In this document: positions 13,582-25,100 of the stretch, piece by piece
Layout: each line of letters begins with the position of its first letter
How positions within the stretch are numbered: position 1 is the first letter of the stretch
Source: Phoronis australis
Lineage: Eukaryota; Phoronida; Phoronidae
NCBI GenBank assembly: GCA_002633005.1
Contig: NMRA01000387.1
Coordinates: 330,372 to 394,371 of the forward strand
Length of the DNA stretch: 64,000 nucleotides
Direction: 5' to 3'
Notes under the pieces: model-generated
The model's input: the letters and a program-made list of their open reading frames with translations, nothing else
Database searches by the model: none
What the model was told of the DNA's origin: nothing
Position numbers and translations under genes: made by a program

Positions 13582-14498
13582 CAGTGGCGGATCTGGGATA
13601 TTACAAGGGGGTCCAACATTTTGTCCGTAAACATTTGCTCAAAGCACAATTGTAGATGCGCATAGCACCGAATGGGGGGAGGTTGGGTTTGCCCCCCTCC
13701 CACCCAGGAAATGTTTGTTTTTCCTCTAAAAATCAAGCATTTTCCTTGATTCCCGAAGTATTATCCAAGAAAAAAAGGCAAAAAAAAAACACGGAGAAAG
13801 TGTCAAACAGGGAAAACTCGCTGGTTCCCTGCGTGCCGCTAGGTGGGGGCGGTAGCCGCACCAGCACGCAGGTATCACTTATTTTCCTCGGTAATTTTTT
13901 GATTGGCTAGTCGAATTCTCAACAGGCAGCGCTTTACGCAAACAAACTGGCATGACTGATGGACTGAAGTGTAAATGTGGTCTGTTGTACAGACAAATCG
14001 GTGCTTAAAATTTATGTTCAGGAAATGTGAAGCCTAGAAATTGTGATTGCGCCTTTTCGGAATGCATCTTTCTACTGTCGATGACTTTTGTTTACGATAG
14101 TGTCATGTATTCACCCAGTATGAATAACACACTGGTTAAATCGGCCAGATGTGCCTTTATTGTACACGTACATGTATGTGCTTGAAGCACGCGGCTATTA
14201 AACATCAGTACAGATACGAAATAGTTGCTGCGACGCCACTTGCATGACAAGGCTAAAAATCATTCACATTCTGCCATTTTTTCACCCGGTGTTGTAACGC
14301 TAATCAATGACTGCCGAGGTTACATCGACCAATGCTAAAGCGCGTGCCACTGCGTGATACCTGCGTGCCGGCTGGGCTAAGCACGCAGGGAACCAGCGAG
14401 ACAAGAAAAGCTTCAAGTATCACAGACTCGAACTCACAACCTGGTGGATAAAGCGCGCCTGCTTTACTACTGCATCACCACGATTTAACCCCTAACTN
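13582..14498 (-). mobile_element. tRNA-headed SINE interrupted by a 584-bp element
   Basis: The left part 13582-13816 is the reverse complement of the 3' body of the intact copy at 22959-23280 (starts cagtggcggatctggg). The right part 14401-14498 is the reverse complement of its tRNA-like head, with a B-box-like block (gactcgaactcac on the + strand). The two parts are separated exactly by the inverted-repeat element 13817-14400, so that element landed in a pre-existing SINE. A single N lies at 14498. Confidence 0.65.
13817..14400. mobile_element. 584-bp terminal-inverted-repeat element, copy 1
   Basis: The terminal repeats are perfect over 19 bases: ctcgctggttccctgcgtg at the left and cacgcagggaaccagcgag at the right. 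A second, inner inverted pair (gcacgcaggtatcac and gtgatacctgcgtgc) makes the ends fold extensively. No transposase frame is present, so this is a non-autonomous element (MITE type). It is nested in a SINE and has a second copy at 30386-30966. Confidence 0.8.
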
Positions 14499-14698
14499 AA
14501 ACCCGCCTATGGATAAAGAACTGAATGGATAAATAAGTAAAAACAAAACACCACGGGTTTTAGAATTCAAAATGACAAACATGGAAAGAGATTTCTTTTC
14601 CTGTACAATTATAATGTAGAGAATTCGTCGCTCAAGCGTCTGGTAGGTGTCCAAAGCTGTAGTCATTTCCAGAAAGTCACAGAATATACATGATTTGT

Positions 14699-15497
14699 TT
14701 AAAGGGATAAACAGCACTTCAACTTCACCAAACATCTAAGCCCACATTTGGGATGTGCATTTTCAAAATGTACAAAATCTCATATCGTTAACGTTGCTCA
14801 AGCCACTGATCAGTTTTGATCAGCTGTTCTCCACTGTCCCGTTAGAATCTCAATGCAATGCGTATTATTTGAAATAAAAGTCATGCTTGCTTCCCAATTT
14901 CAATGCGTCTATTGGCACGAGTCTTGCAATAACGGCTCGTCAGTGAAAGTTTTTATGGGTCAATATTCAGGGAGCGTGCTCCTAAAATTATTTCCGCGAC
15001 GGCAATCAAAAATTTACAAATCAACATGCTAAAAATTTTGATTTTAAGTAATTGACGGCTCAAAGCTCTCCAAAGAGACAGTTCAATATTTCTCACCTGT
15101 TAAATTTACACGATGTCGACCGCAACACAATTCTTGCAGAGACCCAGCAGTCATTATAGTGACGTCCACCAAGGTAAGGACCACGTTTCAAAAATTTTGT
15201 GTTTGTTTGGCAATTGTTGCAGAACGAAATTTTGAATCGGACCTTGCCACGTTGATTGACGTCAAGTTTTTCAGTGTCGTCTCCATCTATGTCGTCGTCA
15301 TCCACAGCATTTTCCACGTTCCTCTCATAATCCTGTATGTCGTCGTCGTCGTCATCGTCATCGACAGCGTGTTCGGCGTCTCTTGGTACCTCCTCCACTG
15401 CATTGCCGTCGTCTTCTTGTAATGCAATGATCGGTTGACCTTCAGCGTCGACTGCGCACATGTGAACAACGAGCAGCAGACTTAAGGCGAAAAACAT
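14699..15497 (-). CDS. Putative secreted precursor: acidic pro-region plus basic cysteine-rich tail (2 exons)
   Basis: I do not recognise a named family. Exon 1 is 15497 down to 15097 (ATG to AACAG|gtgaga). Proposed exon 2 is 14735-14699, after a ...gcttag acceptor, and ends in TAA. Together they give 145 residues. Residues 1-18 form a clear signal peptide (MFFALSLLLVVHMCAVDA). Residues about 28-80 are very acidic, with two related Asp runs each preceded by an AV pair. Residues about 84-145 are strongly basic (about 13 Lys/Arg against one Asp) with cysteines at 93, 96, 117, 130, 135, 141 and 142, spaced C-x2-C-x20-C-x12-C-x4-C-x5-CC. An anionic pro-piece before a cationic cysteine-rich tail is a layout known from precursors of host-defence peptides; that role is inference only. 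The upstream ATG-proximal frame also contains a TTG two codons earlier, which I reject as the start. The exon 2 acceptor has a poor pyrimidine tract, so the tail from residue 134 is less certain. Confidence 0.55.
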
Positions 15498-17189
15498 CGC
15501 CAACTGGAAATATACCGGGAATTTATGACTGTAAGCCGCAGGGCATATATTCGGAATATTGCATATTCTTACCTTTCTAGGTCACATGTAAGCAAGGAGT
15601 TTACTATAGTACCGGTACTGTATGTAGTATTGTACTACACTCCTTGATATAAGCTCGAACTTAATTTCGGAAACAGGCGGCCTATAAACGAATAATGTGT
15701 GAACCACCATCGACATAATTATGAGAACCACTATGAATAGTTATTTGAGAGTTGGTAGTAAAATGCTACATGGAAAGCCCTGCACAATCCGTATGAAAAT
15801 TTAACTGAGGCTCATATGTAGATTTCCGAGTTAACGCCCAATGGATGTACATTCGGGGATTGTTTGGTTGAAATTCCTAGTAGGAATGTTCAAAGTATGA
15901 CCCCATGCGCTTTCTGAGCTACACAAATCTGGAACTTAGATAGTCTAAGATAAAACAAGTTTGAGACGGTTCAACACGCTAGATTATCACTTACGAGCAC
16001 CACCTGGACATAATGTAATGGATGAAGGCTACTGATAACTATTGCTCCAAATACAAAATGAAAACAAAATTCATTAATAAAATACGCATGTGTAGCTACA
16101 AATGAAGACACACATTTGGTTGGTGTTCTGAAAATGAAGAAGCCTCAGTTAGAGCACACTTCTGTTACCTGCTTCATGGCGAGTTTTCTAAATCTCCGAG
16201 TGTCAAGACGTAAGGCGTGAACTAAAGGGAGACGCTAGTCATTGATTACTACTTCAGTTTAGATCTTTTTGTGAACGAAAATAGGGTCATAAATAATTGT
16301 CAATGTCTAGATGTTGACACTTTCCCACTCGCACGCAGCCAAGTGTGAAAACGAAAAATATGTTTTATTCAGTTGAGATTTCTTTATTCTTTACATGACT
16401 TTGTTTTGACACAGAAAATCACGGACCATGTCCTGTGACCATGTCACACACACAAAATGTCACTACTATAGTAGTCAGCAATGGCCTTCTCAGCAGGAAC
16501 GCACCTACCAATTTTCATTATGATACCTCGAGCTTCATGTCAGAGAAAAAGGCGAACGCCAAAAACAAATCCGTAAATAACGAAAAAATGTCAGGTGCTT
16601 GCAGAGAATACGTTAAATCCGTCATCTTTTAAACAGATAACGGTTTGCTAAATTTCACGAAAATCCGTCGGATGACTCCGAAGATACATAGGCAAACGCA
16701 AAGTACTGCTCAGCTCAGTGACCACTTTACTTTATGGATGATACCCGAGCTGTATGTTGGCACTTGCTGTCTTTTGTAAATATGGTCCTGGTGATGTCTA
16801 ATGAATAGACAAAACGTTGATTGAACATGAAGTTTCTTATTTGTGCCGCGATCGTCCGGTTTTTAATCTTATTGTGGCCAAAAACTGATTTAGCTCATAG
16901 TAAAATTTATGATCGACCCATGTCTCTAATAATGTATAAATGATACGTGCGTCACAAGCTCGTTACCAGAGATGAAAAGGAGACCGAGGTTGGCGATATA
17001 AGGTCATTTATTGTGATGAAGACTGTTACAAGTAATAGATTGAGAATACAAAATAATAAAAATAAAAAGCGATAATCTTTGGTAAGATGGGTAATGAAAA
17101 GCGCAGCATGAGATGTTGTAAGATAGCCCATGCCCATTTGCAGGGATACATGAAATGAGAGGGAGGAAATTGAAAAATGTGTAGGACAC

Positions 17190-17420
17190 TTACATATAAT
17201 GTCAGCTGGATACCAAACCCGAACTGCGGCTGCCAAGCCAGAGGGGAGAGTGATGTGGAGGTCGGTTGTACACAGTGGCCAGTGGCCCAAGAGCTTTTGG
17301 GAACTGAGGATTGCAGAAAACTTACTGCCATGTACGGCAGTGGCGTCAGTGTATGATGTCGAGGATGAAACCCACTTGTCGAAGAGGAGAAAGGATTTAC
17401 CGTTGAAGTGGTTGAAATAA
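17190..17420. other. Locally GC-richer segment open on both strands
   Basis: The + strand has a 73-codon frame (17199-17420) and an overlapping frame containing NPNCGCQARG with four cysteines. The minus strand is open throughout, with donor-like gtaagt sites (one giving ATATAT|gtaagt), and an AATAAA lies on the minus strand at 17007-17012. None of the frames matches a family that I know. It may be an exon of an unrecognised gene, with the minus strand slightly favoured by the signals, or an old repeat. Confidence 0.25.
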
Positions 17421-17925
17421 TTCACGTTGATACAAAATACTTGAAACCTAATCTGATTATAAGGGTACAAGCTGTATATAATAGCAAAAGACGCGAAACA
17501 AATGTACAGAACACATACGCCAACGCCATTACTTTCTGACCGATGCGAATTGAATGGAAAGAGCAATGCTTGAGATATCAGCTGAAAAATACATCCGGGA
17601 ATACACGTCAAAACAAGTAAGTCAACTATTGAATGTGAAATAAATTCCACATCTCGAAATAAATGCTTTCTTTTCTCAATTAGCATCTGATGTTCCTAAC
17701 AATTAAATATAAGGAACATTTCTGGGTAACAGCACATTCATTACTCCCTGTATTGGTGGCTAAAACGAAAATCGAATTTTATTTGACAAAATCGTCCTCA
17801 AAGATTTACACTTACCATGACGGGGCTCGTTTTCTTTTACCAAGAACAACATGCAAAACACCACACCTGTGCTAGTTCGTAGTTGTAAGACTTAAACAGC
17901 ACCGGGTACAAAATGGTACAACGGC

Positions 17926-18070
17926 ATGGGCGGCGGAGCACCGAAAAAAATGGGGGCTAAATACCCCTAGCCCCCTTATGGTGCACTGCTTATAGACCAT
18001 GGGCGGCGCAACACTGAAAAAAGTGGGGAGGAGGCTATAGCCCCCCAGCCCCCTATGGTGCGCCGCCTAT
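17926..18070. mobile_element. Two adjacent about 70-bp fold-back elements
   Basis: Units at 17926-17993 and 17999-18070 both begin atgggcggcg and end in inverted forms (ggtgcactgctta, ggtgcgccgcctat), with G-run and C-run centres. They are same-orientation copies five bases apart. No coding potential. Confidence 0.6.
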
Positions 18071-19113
18071 GAAAGTGTACAGAACTGAATTAAGTGGAGT
18101 TAATGTCGGTGTCACTTCAAAAATGAAGCTTGCGCGCTGATTCCTTATCTCTGTGACTGAAGCACAACATATAGCGATCATGATGCGAATATGAAATAGG
18201 TTGAAAATTGCTAAATGTTTTCAAGAACGAGTTTTGTGTCGAAAATGATCCTCCTTGAATCACTCAACCATGTCCTGTAAATATCGTGACGTGGATGTTG
18301 GGGAATAACACTGCGTGACGCGGGCTATGTGAGCCCCCAAAGTACGTCATTAGTGGAAAAATCACCTATTTTCAGAATTTTTTATTTTGTCAATGAATAC
18401 AGTTGCGCTTTGTTTAGCACAGATGGTGTTAAAATAGCATTGTGGTTTAGTTCCTGCTATACATTAGCATAGTTAGGAGCATGCAAATACATCCTCAATT
18501 TTCTTGTAGACGGACGGCAACAAAAGAGCCCGGAGGAAAAATGCAAAAAATAACAATTTAACATTCAAGAAGCCTGAACGATAATTTCTCAAAACAATTT
18601 AAAAACCCTATATCAAGGAGTCGACAATGGAAAACAAAATTTAACAAGAGTACGCGAAGAAAAAATACTATTGTCATATTTGGCCTCCACTTTTAAAAGT
18701 GTCGACTATTTCATTCGTGTAATTTCAGAACAAGTGGGAATATTTTATTCCAGCCCATACTTACGGTTTTCTAGCTTAGAAAGGAGCATTCAATTGACAA
18801 AAACCCAAACCATAATTTGATAGTACAACAAGGAGCAAAATCATAATATGTATTTCGCACGGGTAACAGCTAATATTATATATTTTCGCAGGGTTGAATC
18901 AATATGGAAGTCCGTCATAGTCCCATACCTCCTGGAGTTCCAGAGCATGAGCAAGTAAAAGATTGGTTGCCGGCTTCTGCACATGCGTACAACCTAATTT
19001 TTGACTCCCCACTTTCAGATCAGGAGACACTGGCGATGGCAATAGGGTGTTGAAATTTGATTTCTGCTTCCATATAATTTCAGATCATTTCACGGGTAAT
19101 AATTATTACGAAA

Positions 19114-22100
19114 ATGGGGTTTCGCGATTCAAAGTGTTTCCTCACTGGTACTACAGTGGCAACACGTGCGTTTTTCATTATTTACGATTTCGTACTGATA
19201 TGGAGTGTATACCACTCCAAGGACAACGAACCGCTTTGGTGGTTGTTTATTTTCTCTGTGGTGCCTCTTGTGGTCGAGATGGTCATCGTAATCGTCTACA
19301 ACGGTGGGAGAGAATGGAACAGGTAAGGGCAAAGGTGGTGGATTTAGAGGGGGGCTAAGGGGGCCATGGCCCCCCTAAAATTTTCCCAGTTTCCATTTGG
19401 CTATACGGGTCTGCGAATGTCTGACTGGCAAAATCCTGGCTAATGCTGTGCCCTGGGCCCTCCTAACTAAAAATCCTGGATTCGCCCCTGGGCAACGTAT
19501 ATGTTCACCTAGGTAAGACACTAAGCATGCTTTGGTGATTTCGTGCCATGCATCATGTTTAACTTCACGGTGCATCTTTTGCGAGGCAAGAAGCAAGGAA
19601 TATTATTGCACCAATTAGCTTGGCAATATGGTGCTAACCTGTTACTGCTGCGGACGTACGCTTGAGGTTTTAGACCTCATGCTGCTTTTGCACGTGTAGG
19701 GCTACAGGCACTTCGTGTTAGATTATGCAACGGGATAGCGACCGATGAGGTAAATATAACTAGAGTTGACATCACGTGGTTTTCGTTGTACGCAGTGGTC
19801 CGTCATCTTGCTGATGAACCACAGTGGGTCGTGATGTCCGTGTATTGTGCAGCATTTAACTGCATAACTCCACACTGCATCATTCAATACCTGTAATGTA
19901 AGGCAGAAGCTTACCAAGCACATTTTGCTCAAAGGCAGTGAATTTTATGGCAGTCCTACAAAAACAGCATATTTGGTTCCAATTTTGATTTTTTGAAGTT
20001 GATGCGATGTGCTAGTTTTCTAGTTGTCCAAATTTTGGAATTCGTATTATGCCAGCTTGGAGTTCAGAACGGGTCAGTATATGTTTCTTCCAGCATCGCT
20101 TGATGTCGGCTGAAATGGTTCGGGCTCTCTTTCTCTCTGTGTCAGCTGATGCCAGCTAAACTTGGTCGAATTTTTCTGTCTGTAAAGTGAGTCGGTGGTT
20201 TTCAAATTGACCCAAACACAGGTCAGAACTAATTTTGTGATTTTTGGCTTTTTGAGGTTTTAAGTATGGAATTTGTTTGAATCCTTGGCCAAAATTTTTG
20301 AAAAAGGAGTGGATGCTCGTTGATGAAAATAACTATTTGCATTTTTCTTAATTCGCATATAATTGTACCTTTGAAGCCCTGTGGAACTGTGTTTTGAGCT
20401 GAAAATATAATTCAAATAAAACAAAATTGCAGGGGATAATTAAATAGCAGAAACAATTGTTCATCTCATCTACTCCTTACAAAGCTGTGTCAAGTTTTTA
20501 GTATTAACTTGCCAAATTAAAAAAACTTTAAACCAGTTGAACCCTGAAGTGGACATTAGCAAGCCATGTTCTTCAGCCGTGGCTAGTTCGAATGGATAAG
20601 TCAACAGGAAATGGACTTAGCTTGTTAGTGTGAATGTTATATTACCTTAATCAATGGTCTACACAAACAATCAGAATAGCTTAATGGAAAAACAGCAAAA
20701 CTGTGCCAAAATAGTCTTAGCAGGCTGACATTTTTTGTTTTGAAGCACATTTCAGAAAGCTTTGTTATTAACTGTCTGACCTGCTGCGGGCAATATTTGT
20801 GTTGACTACATGAAGTTTTGAAGAACATACGAACAACGCGTTGTTTTTACACGCACTGCTTACTGGTCACTAACGGAAGTTTTTATTTCTTTAATTGGTT
20901 TTGGCATCGCCTTCTGTGTTGGTCAAGCAACTTTTAAGATAATTATGTTAATTGACAGATATCTTCTCACGGGAAGAGTGCATATACCAACGATTTTTGG
21001 ACGGCGCCAACTACTGTGGCGCCTTTTAGTGGCAGTTTTGTTTTTGTTTTGTGTGAGTTTTTGTAGTATCGCAATATGACGTTGATGTTTGAAATAAATT
21101 GAAACCTGTTTGGAATGGCATCACAATGTGTTGTTTGGAATGGCATCTCAATGTGTTGTTTGGAATGGCCCCTCAATGTGTTGTTTGGAATGACATCTCA
21201 ATGTTTTGTTTCGAATGGCATCGCAATGTGTTGTTTGGAATGACATCTCAATGTGTTGTTTGGAATGGCATCTCAATGTGTTGTTTGGAATGACATCTCT
21301 ATGTGTTGTTTCAAATGGCATCTCAATGTGTTGTTTCTGAGGTTACATGGTTTTATTACCGTTGTCATTCTCAATGTTATTGCTGGAAAGTCTGCGATTC
21401 CATGCATGATGCGCAGATCCAAGGGGGTACATTGGTATAAACATTAGCATTGTGCTACATGTACTTTATTTAAAATTCTGAATCCACCCAGTCACTGCTG
21501 TATTTTGACACAGGGTCTATGATATCATGGTTTAAATTTTGAGGCAATAGAGTCTCAAAGTGTACACAATTAGTTTTCCACTTAGGATAAACACCCAGAG
21601 CAACAGTGAGGTATCACCAACAGTCTTACAGATTTAATTGTGATGGTGCAAACATGAATACAGGCTAAGACATTTTTAAATTTTCATAAAACGCGTATAC
21701 ATGGTCTTGGCTGATACAACATGAAGTTGTCAATTACAGTCAGTTTTAGGGACTGTCTATCCAAGCATATGGTACTTCGGTGGCCAGCAGTGTTTCAGTG
21801 AAATTCATAGGCGGATTTATGAGGGTGGGCCCGGGCCACCCCCGCCCCCTTGGCTACCGGTAAAAATAAAACAGCAAGAGCGGGGGGGGGGTGGTCTCAA
21901 ACCAGATTTTAACTGTCCAAGTCAGAACGCCAGCGCAATCGGTTTCCCGTTTCTTTTTTTCCGAGCCCTCCCATATTTTAGGCTGGGTGCGCCCACGCAA
22001 TCGTGCATTGTGCTATTCCTGGAGAAAAAATGTTGAGCCCGCCCCCTTATGATATCCTGGATCCACTACTGAAATTTCACTTCATCTTGTTTCAAGGTTC

Positions 22101-25100
22101 AGGGGAAGTTCATAAAATTACCCGAGGCATTAAATGGGACCTCTTTGGGCTAAAGCTGACAAAAATTAACTTCATGTATATTTTAGGAATGCAATGGTTG
22201 ATGGGAGTGTCTTCTTTCCAGCTGATCATCTTATCCGGCTTGTAAACAACTAATAACCAAGTTCTGTACAATTATAAGCTTAGCTAAAACAAAACGAGTT
22301 AAGAACTAGATTCTCATGTGGGTATTAAAGGCATCAAGGTATTTTAAACAATTATAAAAAGTATACGATGTAATTCATAAACCGCTAAGAGATCCAAGGC
22401 CATAACGGCAGCGATTCCCGGTCAAATAAATGCGGAATTATGTCTTTTCATNNNNNNNNNNNNNNNNNNNNNNNNNNNNNNNNNNNNNNNNNNNNNNNNN
22501 NNNNNNNNNNNNNNNNNNNNNNNNNNNNNNNNNNNNNNNNNNNNNNNNNNNNNNNNNNNNNNNNNNNNNNNNNNNNNNNNNNNNNNNNNNNNNNNNNNNN
22601 NNNNNNNNNNNNNNNNNNNNNNNNNNNNNNNNNNNNNNNNNNNNNNNNNNNNNNNNNNNNNNNNNNNNNNNNNNNNNNNNNNNNNNNNNNNNNNNNNNNN
22701 NNNNNNNNNNNNNNNNTCTCTTTGTCAAACCTTATCTTAAGACGATTTCCAAAGCAATCCCGTCATTATTGCCAACACGAAAAACGGATTTGGTCTTTTG
22801 GGCATTTGAAGACTATTTTAAATACGACAAATTTGTTAAGAATTCATGGCACAAAACATAAAACGTATAATAAGCATTACGAAAAGAAGTAGGTTTCGCG
22901 CGCAGACGCTGTGGACCATAAACAAGAAGGCCTCTTATCATAGCGTCAGTAGTTAAAGCGTGGTGGTGTAGTGGTAACGCACGCGCTCTCTATCCGCCGG
23001 GTCGTGAGTTCGAGTCTTTGGTACGTTCAGTTTTTCCTGTTTGACAAGTTCTCCGTGTTTTTTTTTTTTCTCCTTTTTTTCTTGGATAATACTTCAGGAA
23101 TCAAGGAAAATGCTTGATTTTTAGAGGTAAAAACAGAAAAATTTCCTGAGCGGGAGGGGGGCAAACACCCCCTCCCGACCTCGGTGCTATGAGCATCTAC
23201 AATCGTGGTTCAGTTTGCGCAAATGCTTACAGCCGGACAAAATGTTGGGCCCCCCTTGTGATATCCTAGATCCGCCACTGAATAAGGCGGACCGCTTGTC
23301 ACGCGCTGTTTGGCTTGCGAATACAGTCGTGTTACCTCTATGTATATAGCTCATTTAGAGCGATGTTGTCCCACTTTTCTGCTGAGTGTAGGAAAACCTT
23401 CCCCGAGCAATAAGTGCATTATACGGCTCAACCTCTTCACCAATGTCCCACAAATTGAATGCTATAATTCGTTGAGGTCGTTCTTGCCTAACTATCGTCT
23501 CGCTTGCCGATTTAGAAGTTCAAATAATTTATGCTTGACGATAACTAAAGAGCAAAATTAAACTTTCAAAAATTAACTCCCCTAGACCTTGGTTGTTCAT
23601 GCTCATAGGCTTAGGCAGATTATTGGCCCTTAGAGTTTATAACATATTCGTGCATAAAGTGAGAAAAAGCAAATCAAACGAAAGTAACCCGGAAGTAGGT
23701 TTAATTTGTTTTTTTAGGACGATGTTTTTGCTGACCCTGATCAGATTCATTTTCAAAACCAGTTTTCAGACGTCCAGCTTTAGAACATCTCAGGAAGGTG
23801 GACAATAAAGGACACGCGTTCTTTAAAATACTTTCAGAGCTTTTTGGCTACAATCAGTGACAGATGTTGCCGCCTTTTGTGACATTCATGTTTTTGTCAT
23901 TGCAGCATGTTCTGTCCCAGTTTCTTCATATTCCTGGTATGTGTCACTCCACAGCTGTGGATCATCGAGCTCCACAATATAGAAAGATTGACCAGCAACG
24001 CCACGGCAAACAGCAGCATTACATTCTCGGCAGAATTGGTAAGATCTTTTAATACCTTTGCGATTTTTACTTCTGCTTTTTGTTTTATCAAAGGTCATAC
24101 TTCCTGCGTAAGCAGGATTTCAGCTTCATGAACCACTATCAACTTCAACTCAGTTTCAGTCACGACATGCAGTCTGATCCGCCTTTTTTGTCATGCAATC
24201 CCAAACGAAATGTCTGACCACGAGAGCGTTCCATAAACCAAAATTCTTGACTTTTTAATACCGTTCTGAGGTGGTGGCTTGTTATATCAGTGCAAGCTAT
24301 TGTATTACGATCTATGGAACGTAACCTTGACTTCTTGCCGCGAGAACTAAGCCCTCGGGGGATGCTCCCAAGAAGATATACGGTACGTGCCACGCAGAAG
24401 TGTGATTTTTCACGACTAGTTTCACTACTGGAAGGGTGCCTTTTCCGACGAAATTCCCGACAGAAAAGTTTATTTGAAAAGTAGAAACTCTTCTGAACAA
24501 AAAGTTCTTTTTTCAAACTACTCAATCCTACAAAAGGACTTTTAATATTTTCTATGTTTTAACTACTTTGATTGCAAAAGATGCATGAACACATAGGCGG
24601 ATATAGGGGCTGCCGTCAAAAAAAATAAAACAACAAGAGCGTGAGGAAATATTGAGTTTAGCAATCAATCTCGGTAATTAACATGGGAGGGGGGGGCTCA
24701 GACCCCATTGCAAGCGCCTGAACGAGACCACCGGTGCCACCGTTTTCCGTTTTATTTAATCCGTCGAGAAATTCGGGCATCCCTAGAATTGCAGCTGGAA
24801 CTGCCACTGGAGCATACTCACATTTTCACACAAGGTGGCTCTTCTTGTATTGTTTCAGGTTTGAAATTCATCTGATCAAGAATGGAATCATTAACCCTTA
24901 GTAGCTAATGAGAAAGGGGGAACTTTTTGGAAGCTCCCTACAAATATTGCAGCTGCAACCCGGTCAAAATTTACAGTAAACGAGTGCCATTCTGGTGACC
25001 TTTTACGGACCGCGAGAGACTGCTGTGGTAGCGTGGTAGATCATAACTTATTGCCGAGGATATCCGATTGAAAGCGAGAAACGTCGATAGATATTTAGTT

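Larger units (their letters stand above)
5538..14698. other. Intergenic spacer between TMEM26 copy A and the small secreted-peptide gene
   Basis: About 9 kb with no gene that I can support. Its first 230 bases are the duplicated 3' flank also seen after copy B. The rest holds repeats: a block near 5826-5880 shared with 9832-9886 (contains ctgcggccgcggcc), the palindrome at 6985-7043, the 168-bp direct repeats at 7934 and 8441, an inverted-repeat element at 8996-9242, a 31-base repeat at 10603-10633 and 10679-10709, a 49-base repeat at 12378-12426 and 12449-12497, and a SINE with a nested element at 13582-14498. The stretch from about 10.7 to 13.5 kb has no open frame of note and no recognised repeat. 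Confidence 0.6.
15498..19113. other. Spacer before TMEM26 copy B
   Basis: No supported gene. It contains a region near 17190-17420 that is open on both strands, twin fold-back elements at 17926-18070, and from about 18900 a duplicated 5' flank resembling bases 1-300 upstream of copy A. A minus-strand frame of 244 codons (16952-17686) is hydrophobic and AT-driven, and I do not accept it as a gene. Confidence 0.5.

Noticed and set aside
16952-17686. 244-codon minus-strand frame
   Set aside because: Hydrophobic composition follows AT-rich sequence, there is no family similarity, and an AATAAA lies inside the frame. Only the sub-segment 17190-17420 is kept as a doubtful open region.
21099-21447. 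Cys/Trp-rich open frames of about 64 codons
   Set aside because: They are the translation of the 25-bp satellite and its flank.
22959-23030. tRNA gene
   Set aside because: A- and B-box-like motifs are present, but stems do not pair and it is followed by a repeat body with a second genomic copy, so it is a SINE head.
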